The notes beneath the pieces were generated by a model. The model was not told where the DNA came from and ran no database searches. It saw nothing but the letters and a program-made list of their open reading frames with translations. A stretch of 64,000 nucleotides of DNA from Pseudomonas paraglycinae (GTDB lineage: Bacteria > Pseudomonadota > Gammaproteobacteria > Pseudomonadales > Pseudomonadaceae): contig NZ_BQHR01000016.1 of assembly GCF_021601625.1 (NCBI RefSeq), forward strand, positions 62,001-126,000, written 5' to 3'. Shown here piece by piece: positions 11,124 through 21,438 of the stretch. The position numbers and the translations under genes are program-made. How positions within the stretch are numbered: the first letter of the stretch is position 1; each line of letters starts with the position of its first letter.

Positions 11124-12527
11124 ATGTCGACAGACAAGGTTTCTGTCCACGGCAGTTGGGCTAGCCGCTGGGTTTTCATATTCGCCGCGACCGGTTCGGC
11201 CGTGGGATTGGGCAGCATCTGGAAATTCCCCTACATGGTCGGGGTCTACGGTGGCGGCGCCTTCGTGCTGATGTTTCTGGCGTGTATCGCGCTGATCGGC
11301 ATCCCGGTAATGCTCGCCGAAACCCTGATCGGCCGCCGTGCCCGCCAGAGTCCGGCGAATGCCCTGAAGGTGCTGGCGCTGGAAGCGGGGCACTCGGGCA
11401 AGTGGTCGTGGGGCGCGTTCGCCGGGATGATCACGGCGTTGCTGATCCTGTCCTTTTACAGTGTGGTCGGCGGCTGGTCGCTGGATTACATCATTGATAT
11501 GGGGCGCGGAGACTTCCAGGGCGCGACGGCCGATCAGGTCGGGGCGTATTTCGGTAATGTCATCTCCGATCCGTGGCGCCTGACACTTTGGCACACGGTT
11601 TTCATGCTGTTGTCTGCGGTAGTGATCGCCAAGGGCGTGGTCGCCGGGCTCGAACGCAGCCTGCGGATCATGATGCCGCTGCTGTTCGTGATGGTGCTGG
11701 TGCTGCTGGGTTACAGCATGACCACCGGGCATTTCATGGAAGGCGTGCATTTCATGTTCGACTTCCACCCGGAAAAAGTCCTCGACGGCTTGCTGCCGGC
11801 CATGGGCCACGCGTTCTTCTCCCTGAGCGTGGGCGTGGGCTCGATCATGATCTACGGCGCCTACATGACCAAGGAAGCCTCGCTGTCCGGCACGGTCGTG
11901 GGTGTGGCGCTGCTCGATACCTTTGTTTCGCTGGTGGCCGGTCTGGCCTTGTTTCCGATTGTGTTCGCCGGTGGTTTGAACCCGAGCGAAGGCCCGGGGC
12001 TGATGTTTGTCAGCCTGCCATTTGCTTTCGGTAACGTGCTGTTCGGCCAGTTGATGGGCGTGGTGTTCTTCGTTCTGGTGGCCATTGCCGCCTGGAGCTC
12101 AGCGATTTCCCTGCTAGAGCCGATGGTCGCCTATCTGGTCGAGCGGACTAAAATCAGTCGTGCCTGGGTGACATTCTGGTTGGCCTTCACTTGCTGGTTC
12201 GTCGGCCTGGGCACGGTGTTTTCCTTCAATATCTGGAAGGAAGCCAAATTTTTCGTGAACGATGGCGGGGTGTTCCATCTCTACCAATGGGGTGCGGCCG
12301 GTGGCCTGGACTTCTTTGGGGTGATCGACTTCTTCACCTCGCGGATCATGTTGCCGCTCGGCGGGCTGTGCTTCGTGCTGTTTGCCGGTTGGGTGATGGG
12401 GCGTGAGGCGGTGCGTGACGAGTTGTCGATTCGCAGCCCGGCGCTGTTCGCCCTGTCTCTGTTCTTGATGCGCTATGTGGCGCCCATCGGCATTCTTGTA
12501 GTGTTTGCCGCCCAGCTCTGGAAGTGA
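11124..12527 (+). CDS. Sodium-dependent transporter of the NSS/SNF family
   Basis: A 467-residue inner-membrane Na+ symporter for amino acids or related amines, in the same family as LeuT and MhsT. The N-terminus has the diagnostic segment WASRWVFIFAATGSAVGLGS followed by IWKFPYM, which forms the sodium and substrate site in helix 1. About eleven to twelve hydrophobic segments follow. The substrate is not predictable. The start ATG lies 120 bases from smpB, divergent from it, and ratA follows after 7 bases, so co-transcription is likely. Confidence 0.9.
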   Translation: MSTDKVSVHGSWASRWVFIFAATGSAVGLGSIWKFPYMVGVYGGGAFVLMFLACIALIGIPVMLAETLIGRRARQSPANALKVLALEAGHSGKWSWGAFAGMITALLILSFYSVVGGWSLDYIIDMGRGDFQGATADQVGAYFGNVISDPWRLTLWHTVFMLLSAVVIAKGVVAGLERSLRIMMPLLFVMVLVLLGYSMTTGHFMEGVHFMFDFHPEKVLDGLLPAMGHAFFSLSVGVGSIMIYGAYMTKEASLSGTVVGVALLDTFVSLVAGLALFPIVFAGGLNPSEGPGLMFVSLPFAFGNVLFGQLMGVVFFVLVAIAAWSSAISLLEPMVAYLVERTKISRAWVTFWLAFTCWFVGLGTVFSFNIWKEAKFFVNDGGVFHLYQWGAAGGLDFFGVIDFFTSRIMLPLGGLCFVLFAGWVMGREAVRDELSIRSPALFALSLFLMRYVAPIGILVVFAAQLWK

Positions 12528-12534
12528 CGCTTAC

Positions 12535-12969
12535 ATGACGACACATATTCAACGATCGGCGCTGCTGCCTTATCCGGCGCAATTTCTCTACGACCTGGTC
12601 AATGACGTGGCGCGTTACCCCGAGTTTTTGCCGTGGTGCGCGTCTGCTGAAGTCCTGGAAAGCTCGCCTGAGCATATGCGCGCCAGTGTCGGCGTGGCCA
12701 AGGGCGGCCTCAGTCAGCATTTCGTGACGCGCAATACGCTGGTGCCGGGTCAGTCGATCGAGATGAACCTGGAGGAGGGGCCGTTCAATCAGCTGCACGG
12801 CGTCTGGGTGTTCAAGGCGCTGAACGAGAAGGCCTGCAAGATCAGTCTGGATCTGTCTTTCGACTACGCCGGGCCGCTGGTCCGCGCGACGCTCGGGCCT
12901 TTGTTCAATCAGGCGGCCAATACGCTGGTGGACGCGTTCTGCCAGCGCGCCAAGCAGATGCATGGTTGA
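12535..12969 (+). CDS. ratA: RatA/COQ10-like START-domain protein
   Basis: A 144-residue protein of the polyketide cyclase/COQ10 START fold ([22 protein letters not shown] near the N-terminus). E. coli RatA was reported to interfere with 70S ribosome assembly, while related eukaryotic COQ10 binds ubiquinone, so the physiological role is debated. The ATG at 12535 gives the family N-terminus; a longer frame into the NSS gene is rejected. The gene overlaps rnfH by 8 bases, the usual ratA-rnfH pair. Confidence 0.92.
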   Translation: MTTHIQRSALLPYPAQFLYDLVNDVARYPEFLPWCASAEVLESSPEHMRASVGVAKGGLSQHFVTRNTLVPGQSIEMNLEEGPFNQLHGVWVFKALNEKACKISLDLSFDYAGPLVRATLGPLFNQAANTLVDAFCQRAKQMHG

Positions 12970-13273
12970 GCCGGTGATCGAAATCGAAGTGGTGTATGCG
13001 GCGGTTGATCGGCAGGTGTTGCGTGTAACCAGTGTTGCCGAAGGTACGACGGTGCGTGCGGCGCTGATGGCGTCCGGGATTGATGCTGAATTTCCGGAGC
13101 TGGATCTGAAGAGCTGTCCTTTGGGGATCTTCGGCAAAGTGATTGCTGATCCGGATACTCGACAGGTTCAGGAAGGTGATCGCATCGAGATCTATCGACC
13201 ACTGTTGGCTGATCCGAAAGAGGTGCGCCGATTGCGTGCCGCCAAGGCTGCCGAGGCTAAAGCCAGAAATTAG
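12962..13273 (+). CDS. rnfH: RnfH family ubiquitin-fold protein
   Basis: A 103-residue UPF0125/RnfH protein with a beta-grasp fold. Family landmarks are IEIEVVYA near the N-terminus, [16 protein letters not shown] in the middle, and [19 protein letters not shown] near the end. Its biochemical role is unproven; it is also called RatB, partner of the overlapping ratA. The end is marked by a strong bidirectional terminator shared with bamE. Confidence 0.93.
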   Translation: MVEPVIEIEVVYAAVDRQVLRVTSVAEGTTVRAALMASGIDAEFPELDLKSCPLGIFGKVIADPDTRQVQEGDRIEIYRPLLADPKEVRRLRAAKAAEAKARN

Positions 13274-13292
13274 TGATGCGCTGATCTGCAGG

Positions 13293-13327
13293 CAATAAAA
13301 AACCCGGAATTTCCGGGTTTTTTATTG
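13293..13327. terminator. Bidirectional terminator between rnfH and bamE
   Basis: Two 17-base arms, from CAATAAAAAACCCGGAA to its exact complement, make a perfect palindrome with A-run and T-run flanks, giving an intrinsic terminator in both directions for the convergent genes rnfH and bamE. Confidence 0.93.
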
Positions 13328-13336
13328 CGTCGCAAA

Positions 13337-13864
13337 TTATTGCGGCGAGGTGTCCAGCGGTTCTGGCGTTGGAACCGGAACGGTTTCCACACCATCGACG
13401 TCCTTCTGGATCTGATCCAGCAAGGAGCCTGGCTTGGCCGGTTTTTCCGGTGTCGGCTGCTCGGCGTTTTCAGCAGGAGTGGTCACGCTGGTGCCACTGT
13501 CCTTGCCGAGAATGGCTTCGTCACGGCTGACGCCCGGCATGAAGTCACCGGACAGGCTGACAAGACGGTCATTCGAGTCGAAAATGACACTCATGCGTTC
13601 CTGCTGACGTTCACCGCCACCAGGTTGCAGGCTGTACAGATAATCCCAGCGGTTGGCATGGAACGTGTCGGCAAGCAGAGGGTTACCCATGATAAACCGT
13701 ACTTGCGGCCGGGTCATTCCCGGGCGTAACTGGTCTATCATGTCCTGCGTGACGACATTGCCCTGCTGGATGTCGATTTTGTAAACCCCGGGGAATGAAC
13801 AACCGGCGAGTGCGAGCAGTCCCACAAAGGTGAAACTGGTTAGCAAGAGCTTGGTGTTTTGCAT
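13337..13864 (-). CDS. bamE: Outer membrane lipoprotein BamE (OmlA)
   Basis: A 175-residue lipoprotein of the BAM complex that folds beta-barrel proteins into the outer membrane. The signal peptide ends in the lipobox LALAGC, so Cys22 is lipidated. The SmpA/OmlA domain follows with [18 protein letters not shown] and WDYLY. The C-terminal 60 residues are rich in Pro, Glu and Thr and look disordered, as in other Pseudomonas OmlA proteins. It is divergent from fur, a conserved Pseudomonas arrangement. Confidence 0.94.
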   Translation of the reverse strand: MQNTKLLLTSFTFVGLLALAGCSFPGVYKIDIQQGNVVTQDMIDQLRPGMTRPQVRFIMGNPLLADTFHANRWDYLYSLQPGGGERQQERMSVIFDSNDRLVSLSGDFMPGVSRDEAILGKDSGTSVTTPAENAEQPTPEKPAKPGSLLDQIQKDVDGVETVPVPTPEPLDTSPQ

Positions 13865-13961
13865 CGGTGGGCGACTTCCACTATCTTGGCTGGGACAACG
13901 TAAACGCCGATCATACCCGCATTAAGAGAAGCTGCGAAGCAGCATCGCGAGAAAGCTGACC

Positions 13962-14366
13962 ATGGTTGAAAATAGCGAACTACGCAAAGCCGGCCTCAAA
14001 GTGACCCTGCCACGGGTCAAGATCCTGCAAATGCTCGACTCTACAGAGCAGCGTCACATGAGTGCCGAGGACGTCTACAAGGCGTTGATGGAAGCTGGCG
14101 AGGATGTCGGTCTGGCCACGGTTTACCGTGTTCTGACCCAGTTCGAAGCGGCTGGCCTCGTGGTCCGTCACAACTTCGACGGCGGCCACGCGGTATTCGA
14201 ATTGGCCGACGGTGGCCACCACGATCATATGGTTAACGTGGAGTCGGGCGAAGTCATCGAATTCTTCGACGAAGAAATCGAAAAACTTCAGAAGGCGATC
14301 GTCGAGAAGCACGGTTACGAGATGGTTGATCACAATCTCGTACTGTACGTACGCAACAAAAAGTAA
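13962..14366 (+). CDS. fur: Ferric uptake regulator Fur
   Basis: A 134-residue iron-sensing repressor with an N-terminal winged helix (GLKVTLPRVKILQML; DVGLATVYRVLTQFEAAGLV) and a C-terminal dimer and metal domain with HHDHM at residues 86-90 and acidic FFDEEIEKLQ. E. coli Fur has a structural-zinc CxxC after the HHDH motif; here those positions are Asn and Glu, and the whole protein has no cysteine. It should control siderophore and iron genes genome-wide, possibly including the piuB/TonB receptor genes at the right end. A strong terminator follows. Confidence 0.97.
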   Translation: MVENSELRKAGLKVTLPRVKILQMLDSTEQRHMSAEDVYKALMEAGEDVGLATVYRVLTQFEAAGLVVRHNFDGGHAVFELADGGHHDHMVNVESGEVIEFFDEEIEKLQKAIVEKHGYEMVDHNLVLYVRNKK

Positions 14367-14400
14367 GCATGTCGCGCGAATTTCAGGTTCGCGAAACGAG

Positions 14401-14426
14401 CGAAGGCGACCCAAGGGTCGCCTTCG
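14401..14426 (+). terminator. Terminator between fur and recN
   Basis: CGAAGGCGACCC and GGGTCGCCTTCG form a perfect twelve-pair stem with a two-base AA turn, followed by TGCTTTCT. It ends fur and lies just past the convergent recN stop. Confidence 0.85.
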
Positions 14427-14441
14427 TGCTTTCTGGCGTGC

Positions 14442-16115
14442 TTAAACCTTTGCGGTAACGACCATCTTTTTCGCGTGCGCCAAAGACTCTTTGGTCAGAT
14501 CGATGCCGCCAAGCATCCGCGCGACTTCTTCTATACGGTCATTCTTGCTCAGCTTCGAAACGGCTGTGTGAGTCGCCTGCTCGCCGCGCACTTTATGCAC
14601 GAACAGGTGCTGATGTCCCTGGGCCGCGACTTGCGGCAAGTGTGTGACCGTCAGTACCTGTCCGCGATCCCCGAGGCGGCGCAGCAACTGGCCGACGATT
14701 TCGGCCGTCGGACCGCCAATGCCCACGTCCACTTCGTCGAATACCAATGTCGGTACGCGAGAGGTCTGGGCGGTAATCACCTGGATGGCCAGGCTGACCC
14801 GTGACAGCTCACCGCCGGACGCCACTTTGGCCAGGGCCTTCAGGGGTTGGCCAGGGTTGGCGCTGACCAGCAGTTCAACCTGCTCCAGGCCATTGGGTTG
14901 TAGTTCGCTGCTGTTGTTGGCGCGCAATTCGATGGTGAAGCGACCGCCGGGCATGCCCAGGCGCTGGATCTCCTGCTCCACCGCGCTGGCCAGGCTGCCG
15001 GCCGCCTGGTGACGCAGCTTGCTCAGTTCCCGGGCCTTTTCCTGATAGTGTCGGGCATAGGATGCGAGTTCTTCGGCAAGACGCTCGATGGATTCATCGT
15101 TGGCGTCGAGGGCTTCGATTTCGTCGAGCAGCTTCTGCTGCATCTCTGCCACCTCCGTCGGCTGAATACGGTGTTTGCGTGCCAGCGTGTAAATGGAGTC
15201 CAGACGTTCCTCCAGATATTGCAGGCGCGCTGGATCGGCATCGAAGTTGTCGAGAAAACGATTGAGTTCGCCGACGGCTTCTTCGACCTGGATCTGCGCA
15301 CTGGTCAGCAGGCTGCTCGCCTCACCCAGCGCGCCGACCGAGTTGTTCACGCTCGACAGGCGATTGAGGCTGGCCGTCAGGGCATTCAGCACGTTGCCGG
15401 AATCGCTTTCGCTGCATTGCTCGACCACTTGTCGGCAGATGCCGAGCAGGGTTTCGGCATTGGTCAGGTTCTTGTGTTCCTGCTCCAGTTCTTCCAGCTC
15501 GTTTTCGCCTAGGCCGAGGTTTTCCAGTTCTTCGAGCTGGTAGCTGAGCAGCTGATGGCGCGCGCGCTGTTCGTCGCCGGAATTGGAAAGGCGCTCTAGC
15601 TCCTGACGGGTCTGGCGCCAGCGCTGGGCGGCCAGGTGAACCTGGCGCGCCAGATCGGTGGCCCCGGCGTATTCGTCGAGCAGGCGCCGGTGGGTGTCGG
15701 TCTTGAGCAGGGATTGGTGTTCGTGCTGGCTGTGGATATCGATCAGCAGCTCACCGAGAGCCTTAAGGTCGCCGAGCGGGCAGGGCGTGCCATTTATATA
15801 GCCGCGTGAGCGACCTTCGGACGTGATGACCCGGCGCAGGATGCACGGGCCGTCGATTTCCAGGTCGCGTTCCGCGAGCCAGGCGCTGGCCTCGGGAATG
15901 TCGGCCAGATCGAAGGTCGCCAGGATATCGGCCTTGTCGGCGCCCGGTCGAACCACGCCGCTGTCGGCGCGATCACCGAGCGTCAGGCCCAGGGCGTCGA
16001 GCATGATCGACTTGCCGGCGCCGGTTTCCCCGGTAATCACGCTCATGCCGCGATCGAGTTCGAGATCGAGATGTTCAACGATGGCGTAGTTGTGTACGGA
16101 CAGGTGCACCAGCAT
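14442..16115 (-). CDS. recN: DNA repair protein RecN
   Basis: A 557-residue SMC-like ATPase acting early in double-strand break repair. The Walker A motif GETGAGKSI is near residues 29-37, two long coiled-coil arms run from about 150 to 365, and the signature and Walker B region near the C-terminus includes ASGGELSRVSLAIQV and LVFDEVDVGIGG. The length is typical. It is convergent with fur and divergent from grpE. Confidence 0.97.
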   Translation of the reverse strand: MLVHLSVHNYAIVEHLDLELDRGMSVITGETGAGKSIMLDALGLTLGDRADSGVVRPGADKADILATFDLADIPEASAWLAERDLEIDGPCILRRVITSEGRSRGYINGTPCPLGDLKALGELLIDIHSQHEHQSLLKTDTHRRLLDEYAGATDLARQVHLAAQRWRQTRQELERLSNSGDEQRARHQLLSYQLEELENLGLGENELEELEQEHKNLTNAETLLGICRQVVEQCSESDSGNVLNALTASLNRLSSVNNSVGALGEASSLLTSAQIQVEEAVGELNRFLDNFDADPARLQYLEERLDSIYTLARKHRIQPTEVAEMQQKLLDEIEALDANDESIERLAEELASYARHYQEKARELSKLRHQAAGSLASAVEQEIQRLGMPGGRFTIELRANNSSELQPNGLEQVELLVSANPGQPLKALAKVASGGELSRVSLAIQVITAQTSRVPTLVFDEVDVGIGGPTAEIVGQLLRRLGDRGQVLTVTHLPQVAAQGHQHLFVHKVRGEQATHTAVSKLSKNDRIEEVARMLGGIDLTKESLAHAKKMVVTAKV

Positions 16116-16274
16116 AAAGGCCGCTCCCAGGCTTCAGGTCTGGTTATTTATACAGTGTTTTGTTTCGAGCTGACAATGCCCTCGCCGAGGTCGATGGGGA
16201 TGATCCGATCAAATGCCTATCGCGCCAGGGAATGGCAATGCAGCACTTTTTTGTAGGGTTAATCGTTGTCAGCC

Positions 16275-16302
16275 CTTGAAGCCTGATTTTGCGGCCCCAT
16301 AT
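16275..16302 (+). promoter_or_regulatory. Sigma-32 heat-shock promoter of grpE
   Basis: CTTGAAG (16275-16281) and CCCATAT (16296-16302), separated by 14 bases, match the sigma-32 (RpoH) consensus CTTGAAA and CCCATNT. It lies 54 bases before the grpE start, consistent with heat-shock induction. Confidence 0.85.
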
Positions 16303-16355
16303 ATCGGGGCAGAAGCGCGAATCGAACTCGCGGACGATATTGAAAGGAGAATTCT

Positions 16356-16925
16356 ATGGCTGACGAACAGACAGTAGATACGCAAAACCCAGAAGCCAAT
16401 CAGGCGCCCGAGACTTCGGGTGATGACCTGGCGACCCGTGTACAAGTGCTCGAAGAGCAATTGGCCGCCGCGCAGGATCAATCGCTGCGCGTAGCTGCCG
16501 ATCTGCAGAACGTCCGCCGACGTGCCGAGCAGGATGTCGAAAAGGCGCACAAGTTTGCGCTGGAAAAATTCGCCGGCGATCTGCTGCCGATCGTCGACAG
16601 CCTGGAGCGTGGTCTCGAGCTGTCGAGCCCTGATGACGAAAGCATCCGTCCGATGCGCGAAGGCATCGAGCTGACCCTGAAAATGTTTCACGACACCCTC
16701 ACGCGCTATCAGCTTGTCGCTGTAAGCCCGCAGAAAGGCGAACCGTTCAATGCCGTGGAGCATCAGGCGATGGCCATGCAGGAAAGTGCTGATCTGGAGC
16801 CGAACAGCATTCTGAAGGTGTTCCAGAAGGGCTACCAGCTCAACGGTCGCCTGCTGCGTCCGGCGATGGTCGTGGTCAGCAAGGCGCCGGCGCCAGTTTC
16901 GCCTTCGATTGACGAGAAGGCTTGA
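16356..16925 (+). CDS. grpE: Nucleotide exchange factor GrpE
   Basis: A 189-residue cochaperone that releases ADP from DnaK. It has an acidic disordered N-terminus (residues 1-28), a long helix from about 30 to 90 ([33 protein letters not shown]), and a C-terminal beta domain with [26 protein letters not shown] precedes the ATG. It is first in grpE-dnaK-dnaJ, and its last codons overlap a second sigma-32 promoter for dnaK. Confidence 0.97.
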   Translation: MADEQTVDTQNPEANQAPETSGDDLATRVQVLEEQLAAAQDQSLRVAADLQNVRRRAEQDVEKAHKFALEKFAGDLLPIVDSLERGLELSSPDDESIRPMREGIELTLKMFHDTLTRYQLVAVSPQKGEPFNAVEHQAMAMQESADLEPNSILKVFQKGYQLNGRLLRPAMVVVSKAPAPVSPSIDEKA

Positions 16926-16948
16926 AATTAGCCGCAAGGCCCCCATTT
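16921..16948 (+). promoter_or_regulatory. Sigma-32 promoter of dnaK overlapping the grpE stop
   Basis: CTTGAAA (16921-16927) contains the TGA stop of grpE, and CCCATTT (16942-16948) follows after 14 bases, exactly the spacing of the grpE promoter. This is a near-consensus RpoH site about 80 bases before dnaK, so dnaK can be transcribed without grpE. Confidence 0.85.
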
Positions 16949-17027
16949 ACAAGTCAAGCGTTTAAGTATTACCGCAGTCAGCCACCACTGCTGCGGCAAA
17001 AAAATCCAAAGTTTCGGGAGAGTGAAC

Positions 17028-18944
17028 ATGGGCAAAATTATAGGTATCGACCTGGGGACTACCAACTCCTGCGTCTCCGTGCTGGAAAATGGCGTAGCCA
17101 AAGTTATCGAGAACGCCGAAGGCGCGCGTACCACGCCGTCGATCATCGCTTACGCCAACGATGGTGAAATTCTGGTGGGTCAGTCCGCCAAGCGTCAGGC
17201 TGTGACCAACCCGCACAACACACTGTTTGCGGTGAAGCGTCTGATCGGTCGCCGCTTCGAAGAAGAAGTTGTACAGAAAGACATCAAGCTGGTGCCTTAC
17301 AAGATCGTCAAGGCTAACAATGGTGACGCCTGGGTCGAGGCTTCCGGCAAGCAGATGGCTCCGCCGCAAATCAGCGCCGAAGTCCTGAAAAAGATGAAGA
17401 AGACCGCCGAAGACTATCTCGGTGAGGCTGTGACCGAAGCGGTGATCACCGTTCCGGCGTACTTCAACGACAGTCAGCGTCAGGCGACTAAAGATGCTGG
17501 TCGCATCGCCGGCCTGGACGTAAAACGTATCATCAACGAACCGACCGCAGCTGCTCTGGCTTACGGCATGGACAAGGCCAAGGGCGATCACACCGTGATC
17601 GTTTATGACCTGGGTGGTGGTACCTTCGACGTTTCCGTGATCGAAATCGCTGAAGTTGACGGCGAGCACCAGTTTGAAGTATTGGCCACCAACGGTGACA
17701 CCTTCCTGGGCGGCGAAGACTTTGACATGCGCCTGATCGACTACCTCGTCGACGAGTTCAAGAAAGAGTCCGGCATGGACCTGAAGAACGATCCTCTGGC
17801 CCTGCAGCGTCTGAAGGAAGCCGCTGAGAAAGCCAAGATCGAGCTGTCTTCTTCGCAGTCGACCGACGTCAACCTGCCGTACATCACAGCAGATGCGACT
17901 GGTCCTAAGCACCTGAACGTGAAGATCTCTCGTGCCAAGCTCGAGTCGCTGGTCGAAGACCTGGTGAACCGTACCATCGAGCCGTGCCGTATTGCTCTGA
18001 AAGACGCCGGTATCGACGCCAGCAAAATTGACGACGTGATTCTGGTTGGTGGTCAGACTCGTATGCCACTGGTGCAGAAGGCAGTTACCGATTTCTTCGG
18101 TAAAGAAGCACGTAAAGACGTGAACCCGGACGAAGCCGTTGCCATGGGTGCTGCCATCCAGGGCGCCGTTCTGGCCGGTGACGTGAAAGACGTTCTGTTG
18201 CTCGACGTCAGCCCGCTGACCCTGGGTATCGAAACCATGGGTGGCGTGATGACCGCGCTGATCGAGAAAAACACCACGATTCCTACCAAGAAATCGCAAG
18301 TGTTCTCGACGGCCGACGACAACCAGGGCGCCGTGACCATTCACGTCCTGCAAGGCGAGCGCAAGCAAGCCGCACAGAACAAGTCCCTGGGCAAGTTCGA
18401 CCTGGCCGACATTCCACCTGCTCCACGTGGTGTGCCGCAGATCGAAGTGACCTTCGACATCGACGCCAACGGCATCCTGCACGTAGGTGCGAAGGACAAG
18501 GCGACTGGCAAAGAGCAGAAGATCACCATCAAGGCCAACTCTGGTCTGTCGGATGAAGAAATCCAGAAGATGGTGCGCGACGCCGAGCTGAACGCCGAGG
18601 AAGACCGCAAGTTCGAAGAGCTGGCCGCTGCCCGTAACCAGGGTGATGCACTGGTTCACTCGACTCGCAAGATGATCGCTGACGCTGGCGACAAAGTGAC
18701 TGCAGAAGAGAAGACTGCAATCGAAGCGGCCGTGGTTGCCCTGGAAGCCGCCGTCAAAGGCGACGACAAGGCTGCCATCGACGCCAAAGTTGAAGAGTTG
18801 TCGAAAGTCTCTGCGCCGGTTGCCCAGAAGATGTACGCCGAACAGGCTCAGCCTGCTGAAGGCGCGGCACCGCACGACGAGAAAGCTGAAAAGGCTGACG
18901 ATGTTGTCGATGCCGAGTTCGAAGAAGTCAAAGACCACAAGTAA
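17028..18944 (+). CDS. dnaK: Chaperone protein DnaK (Hsp70)
   Basis: A 638-residue ATP-dependent chaperone. The nucleotide-binding domain covers residues 1-380 ([35 protein letters not shown]) and the substrate domain 390-600 ([17 protein letters not shown]), with the acidic C-terminal tail [11 protein letters not shown] typical of bacterial DnaK. The ATG at 17028 starts the universal N-terminus MGKIIGID; a GTG two codons earlier is disregarded. It works with GrpE upstream and DnaJ downstream. Confidence 0.99.
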   Translation: MGKIIGIDLGTTNSCVSVLENGVAKVIENAEGARTTPSIIAYANDGEILVGQSAKRQAVTNPHNTLFAVKRLIGRRFEEEVVQKDIKLVPYKIVKANNGDAWVEASGKQMAPPQISAEVLKKMKKTAEDYLGEAVTEAVITVPAYFNDSQRQATKDAGRIAGLDVKRIINEPTAAALAYGMDKAKGDHTVIVYDLGGGTFDVSVIEIAEVDGEHQFEVLATNGDTFLGGEDFDMRLIDYLVDEFKKESGMDLKNDPLALQRLKEAAEKAKIELSSSQSTDVNLPYITADATGPKHLNVKISRAKLESLVEDLVNRTIEPCRIALKDAGIDASKIDDVILVGGQTRMPLVQKAVTDFFGKEARKDVNPDEAVAMGAAIQGAVLAGDVKDVLLLDVSPLTLGIETMGGVMTALIEKNTTIPTKKSQVFSTADDNQGAVTIHVLQGERKQAAQNKSLGKFDLADIPPAPRGVPQIEVTFDIDANGILHVGAKDKATGKEQKITIKANSGLSDEEIQKMVRDAELNAEEDRKFEELAAARNQGDALVHSTRKMIADAGDKVTAEEKTAIEAAVVALEAAVKGDDKAAIDAKVEELSKVSAPVAQKMYAEQAQPAEGAAPHDEKAEKADDVVDAEFEEVKDHK

Positions 18945-18998
18945 GTTGTTGGTCGCCCGGTTGACTGCCTTGCGGCGGTGACTGGTAGGATGTCGCCG

Positions 18999-19018
18999 CG
19001 CGGGAGCTTGCTCCCGCG
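18999..19018. repeat. REP-like GGGAGC palindrome
   Basis: CGCGGGAGC and GCTCCCGCG form a perfect nine-pair hairpin with a two-base turn. The GGGAGC/GCTCCC core is the short palindrome seen in many Pseudomonas intergenic REP sequences, and a related copy occurs at 60112-60137 in this window. It lies between dnaK and dnaJ. Confidence 0.65.
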
Positions 19019-19021
19019 TTG

Positions 19022-19045
19022 GCGTATCTGGAATACGCGAATTTT
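19022..19045 (+). terminator. Possible terminator after dnaK
   Basis: GCGTAT and ATACGC pair around a CTGGA loop, followed by GAATTTTTA. It lies 78 bases after the dnaK stop and directly after the REP-like hairpin, and may partly uncouple dnaJ (start at 19242) from dnaK. The remaining 195 bases before dnaJ show no clear sigma-32 box. Confidence 0.5.
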
Positions 19046-19241
19046 TACAGCATGCGACAAAGCTCGAATGCTGGCGGTATGGCCGGGAATGCTCCTGCTT
19101 TTCGCGCCGCAAATACCGCATGAACCAAAGACCAGGATCGTTGAATTGACGTGAGTTGGGTCCGGGCCTGTATTGGGGCTCAACGAGTTTGGCGAAGCTC
19201 AGGAGGGGTTTGCCGAACGTCCTCAAGAGTATGAAGAACTT

Positions 19242-20366
19242 ATGGCTAAGCGTGACTATTACGAAGTGTTGGGTGTTGAGCGCGGCTCAAGCGAAGCAGA
19301 CCTGAAAAAGGCCTATCGCCGTCTGGCGATGAAGCATCACCCGGACCGTAATCCCGATGACAAAGCGTCGGAAGAACTGTTCAAAGAGGCCAACGAAGCC
19401 TACGAAGTGCTGTCCGATTCCAGCAAGCGTGCAGCGTACGACCAGTACGGTCATGCCGGCGTCGACCCGAGCATGGGTGGCGGCGGTGCAGGCTTCGGCG
19501 GTCAGAACTTCTCCGACATCTTCGGTGATGTCTTTAGTGACTTCTTCGGTGGCGGTCGCGGCGGTTCCCGTGGCGGCGCCCAGCGTGGCAGCGATTTGCG
19601 CTACACCCTGGAGCTGAACCTGGAAGAAGCGGTACGCGGTACCACCGTGAATATCCGCGTTCCGACACTGGTCAACTGCAAGCCTTGCGATGGTTCGGGC
19701 GCGAAGAAAGGCTCGTCGCCATCGACCTGCCCGACGTGCGGCGGCATCGGTCAGGTGCGTATGCAGCAAGGCTTCTTCTCGGTGCAGCAGACCTGCCCGC
19801 GCTGCCATGGCCAGGGCAAGATCATTTCCGATCCATGCGACTCCTGCCACGGTGACGGTCGCGTTGAAGAATACAAAACCCTTTCCGTCAAAGTGCCGGC
19901 CGGTGTCGATACCGGCGACCGCATTCGTCTGTCCGGCGAAGGCGAGGCGGGCACTCAGGGTGGGCCGACCGGCGACCTGTACGTGGTGATCAACGTCCGC
20001 GAACACGACATCTTCCAGCGTGACGGCAAGCACCTGTTCTGCGAAGTGCCGATCAGCTTCGTCGACGCAGCCCTGGGCGGCGAGCTGGAAATTCCGACCC
20101 TCGACGGTCGCGTAAAACTGAAGATTCCGGAAGGGACGCAGACCGGCAAGCAGTTCCGCGTACGCGGCAAGGGCGTTGCGCCGGTGCGTGGTGGTGGTGC
20201 AGGCGACCTGATGTGTCGTGTGGCCGTTGAGACCCCGGTCAATCTGAACCGTCGTCAGCGTGAGCTGCTGGAAGAGTTCCGCAGCTCCCTGGCGGACGAC
20301 AACAGCCATTCCCCGAAAACTACCGGTTGGTTCGACGGTGTGAAGCGCTTCTTCGGCGATCTGTAA
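19242..20366 (+). CDS. dnaJ: Chaperone protein DnaJ (Hsp40)
   Basis: A 374-residue type I Hsp40 that stimulates DnaK ATPase. The J domain (residues 1-70) has HHPDRNPDD, a Gly/Phe-rich linker runs from about 75 to 115, and four zinc-finger repeats follow ([32 protein letters not shown]). The client-binding C-terminus completes it. The ATG at 19242 gives the family start [11 protein letters not shown]; an upstream in-frame extension is not conserved in type. dapB follows after 9 bases. Confidence 0.98.
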   Translation: MAKRDYYEVLGVERGSSEADLKKAYRRLAMKHHPDRNPDDKASEELFKEANEAYEVLSDSSKRAAYDQYGHAGVDPSMGGGGAGFGGQNFSDIFGDVFSDFFGGGRGGSRGGAQRGSDLRYTLELNLEEAVRGTTVNIRVPTLVNCKPCDGSGAKKGSSPSTCPTCGGIGQVRMQQGFFSVQQTCPRCHGQGKIISDPCDSCHGDGRVEEYKTLSVKVPAGVDTGDRIRLSGEGEAGTQGGPTGDLYVVINVREHDIFQRDGKHLFCEVPISFVDAALGGELEIPTLDGRVKLKIPEGTQTGKQFRVRGKGVAPVRGGGAGDLMCRVAVETPVNLNRRQRELLEEFRSSLADDNSHSPKTTGWFDGVKRFFGDL

Positions 20367-21182
<816 letters not shown>

Positions 21183-21196
21183 GATGTTCTGAAGCA

Positions 21197-21225
21197 GGCG
21201 CAAACGCCCTGTTTGCGCCGGTTTT
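21197..21225 (+). terminator. Terminator of dapB
   Basis: GGCGCAAAC and GTTTGCGCC pair with a five-base loop, followed by GGTTTTA. It lies 14 bases beyond the dapB stop codon. Confidence 0.8.
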
Positions 21226-21355
21226 ACTCCGCCGAGCGACGCCCTGTCGCATTCTCCGGCCTTTCGGCCTCATTGGCGGTAGACCAAAAAACCCTTTTTC
21301 TGTAAGCTACAGCTTTAGTGTGTCCACTAAAAGCGCGCAGAATAATTCAGTGAAG

Positions 21356-21393
21356 AAGCGGGGTGACGTGTCCATACGTCACTCCGCTTTTTT
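21356..21393 (+). promoter_or_regulatory. Terminator hairpin in the carA leader (candidate attenuator)
   Basis: AAGCGGGGTGACGT pairs with ACGTCACTCCGCTT (one G-U) around GTCCAT and is followed by a run of six T, a strong intrinsic terminator. It lies only 45 bases before the carA start codon. dapB already has its own terminator at 21197, so this hairpin probably acts in the carA leader. Control by pyrimidine or arginine supply is inference from the pathway. Confidence 0.65.
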
Positions 21394-21438
21394 ACAACCT
21401 GCGATTGCCCTTTCATGCGTTATTTACGGGAGGTCTTC

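Noticed and set aside
16962-19226. 754-codon minus-strand ORF opposite dnaK
   Set aside because: Antisense shadow of dnaK without ribosome site or recognisable motifs. Historic claims of a dehydrogenase antisense to dnaK do not apply to what I see.
21415-21438. ATG at 21415 as start of carA
   Set aside because: It lacks a ribosome site at the right distance; the GGGAGG lies after it and is correctly spaced for the TTG at 21439, which gives the family N-terminus.
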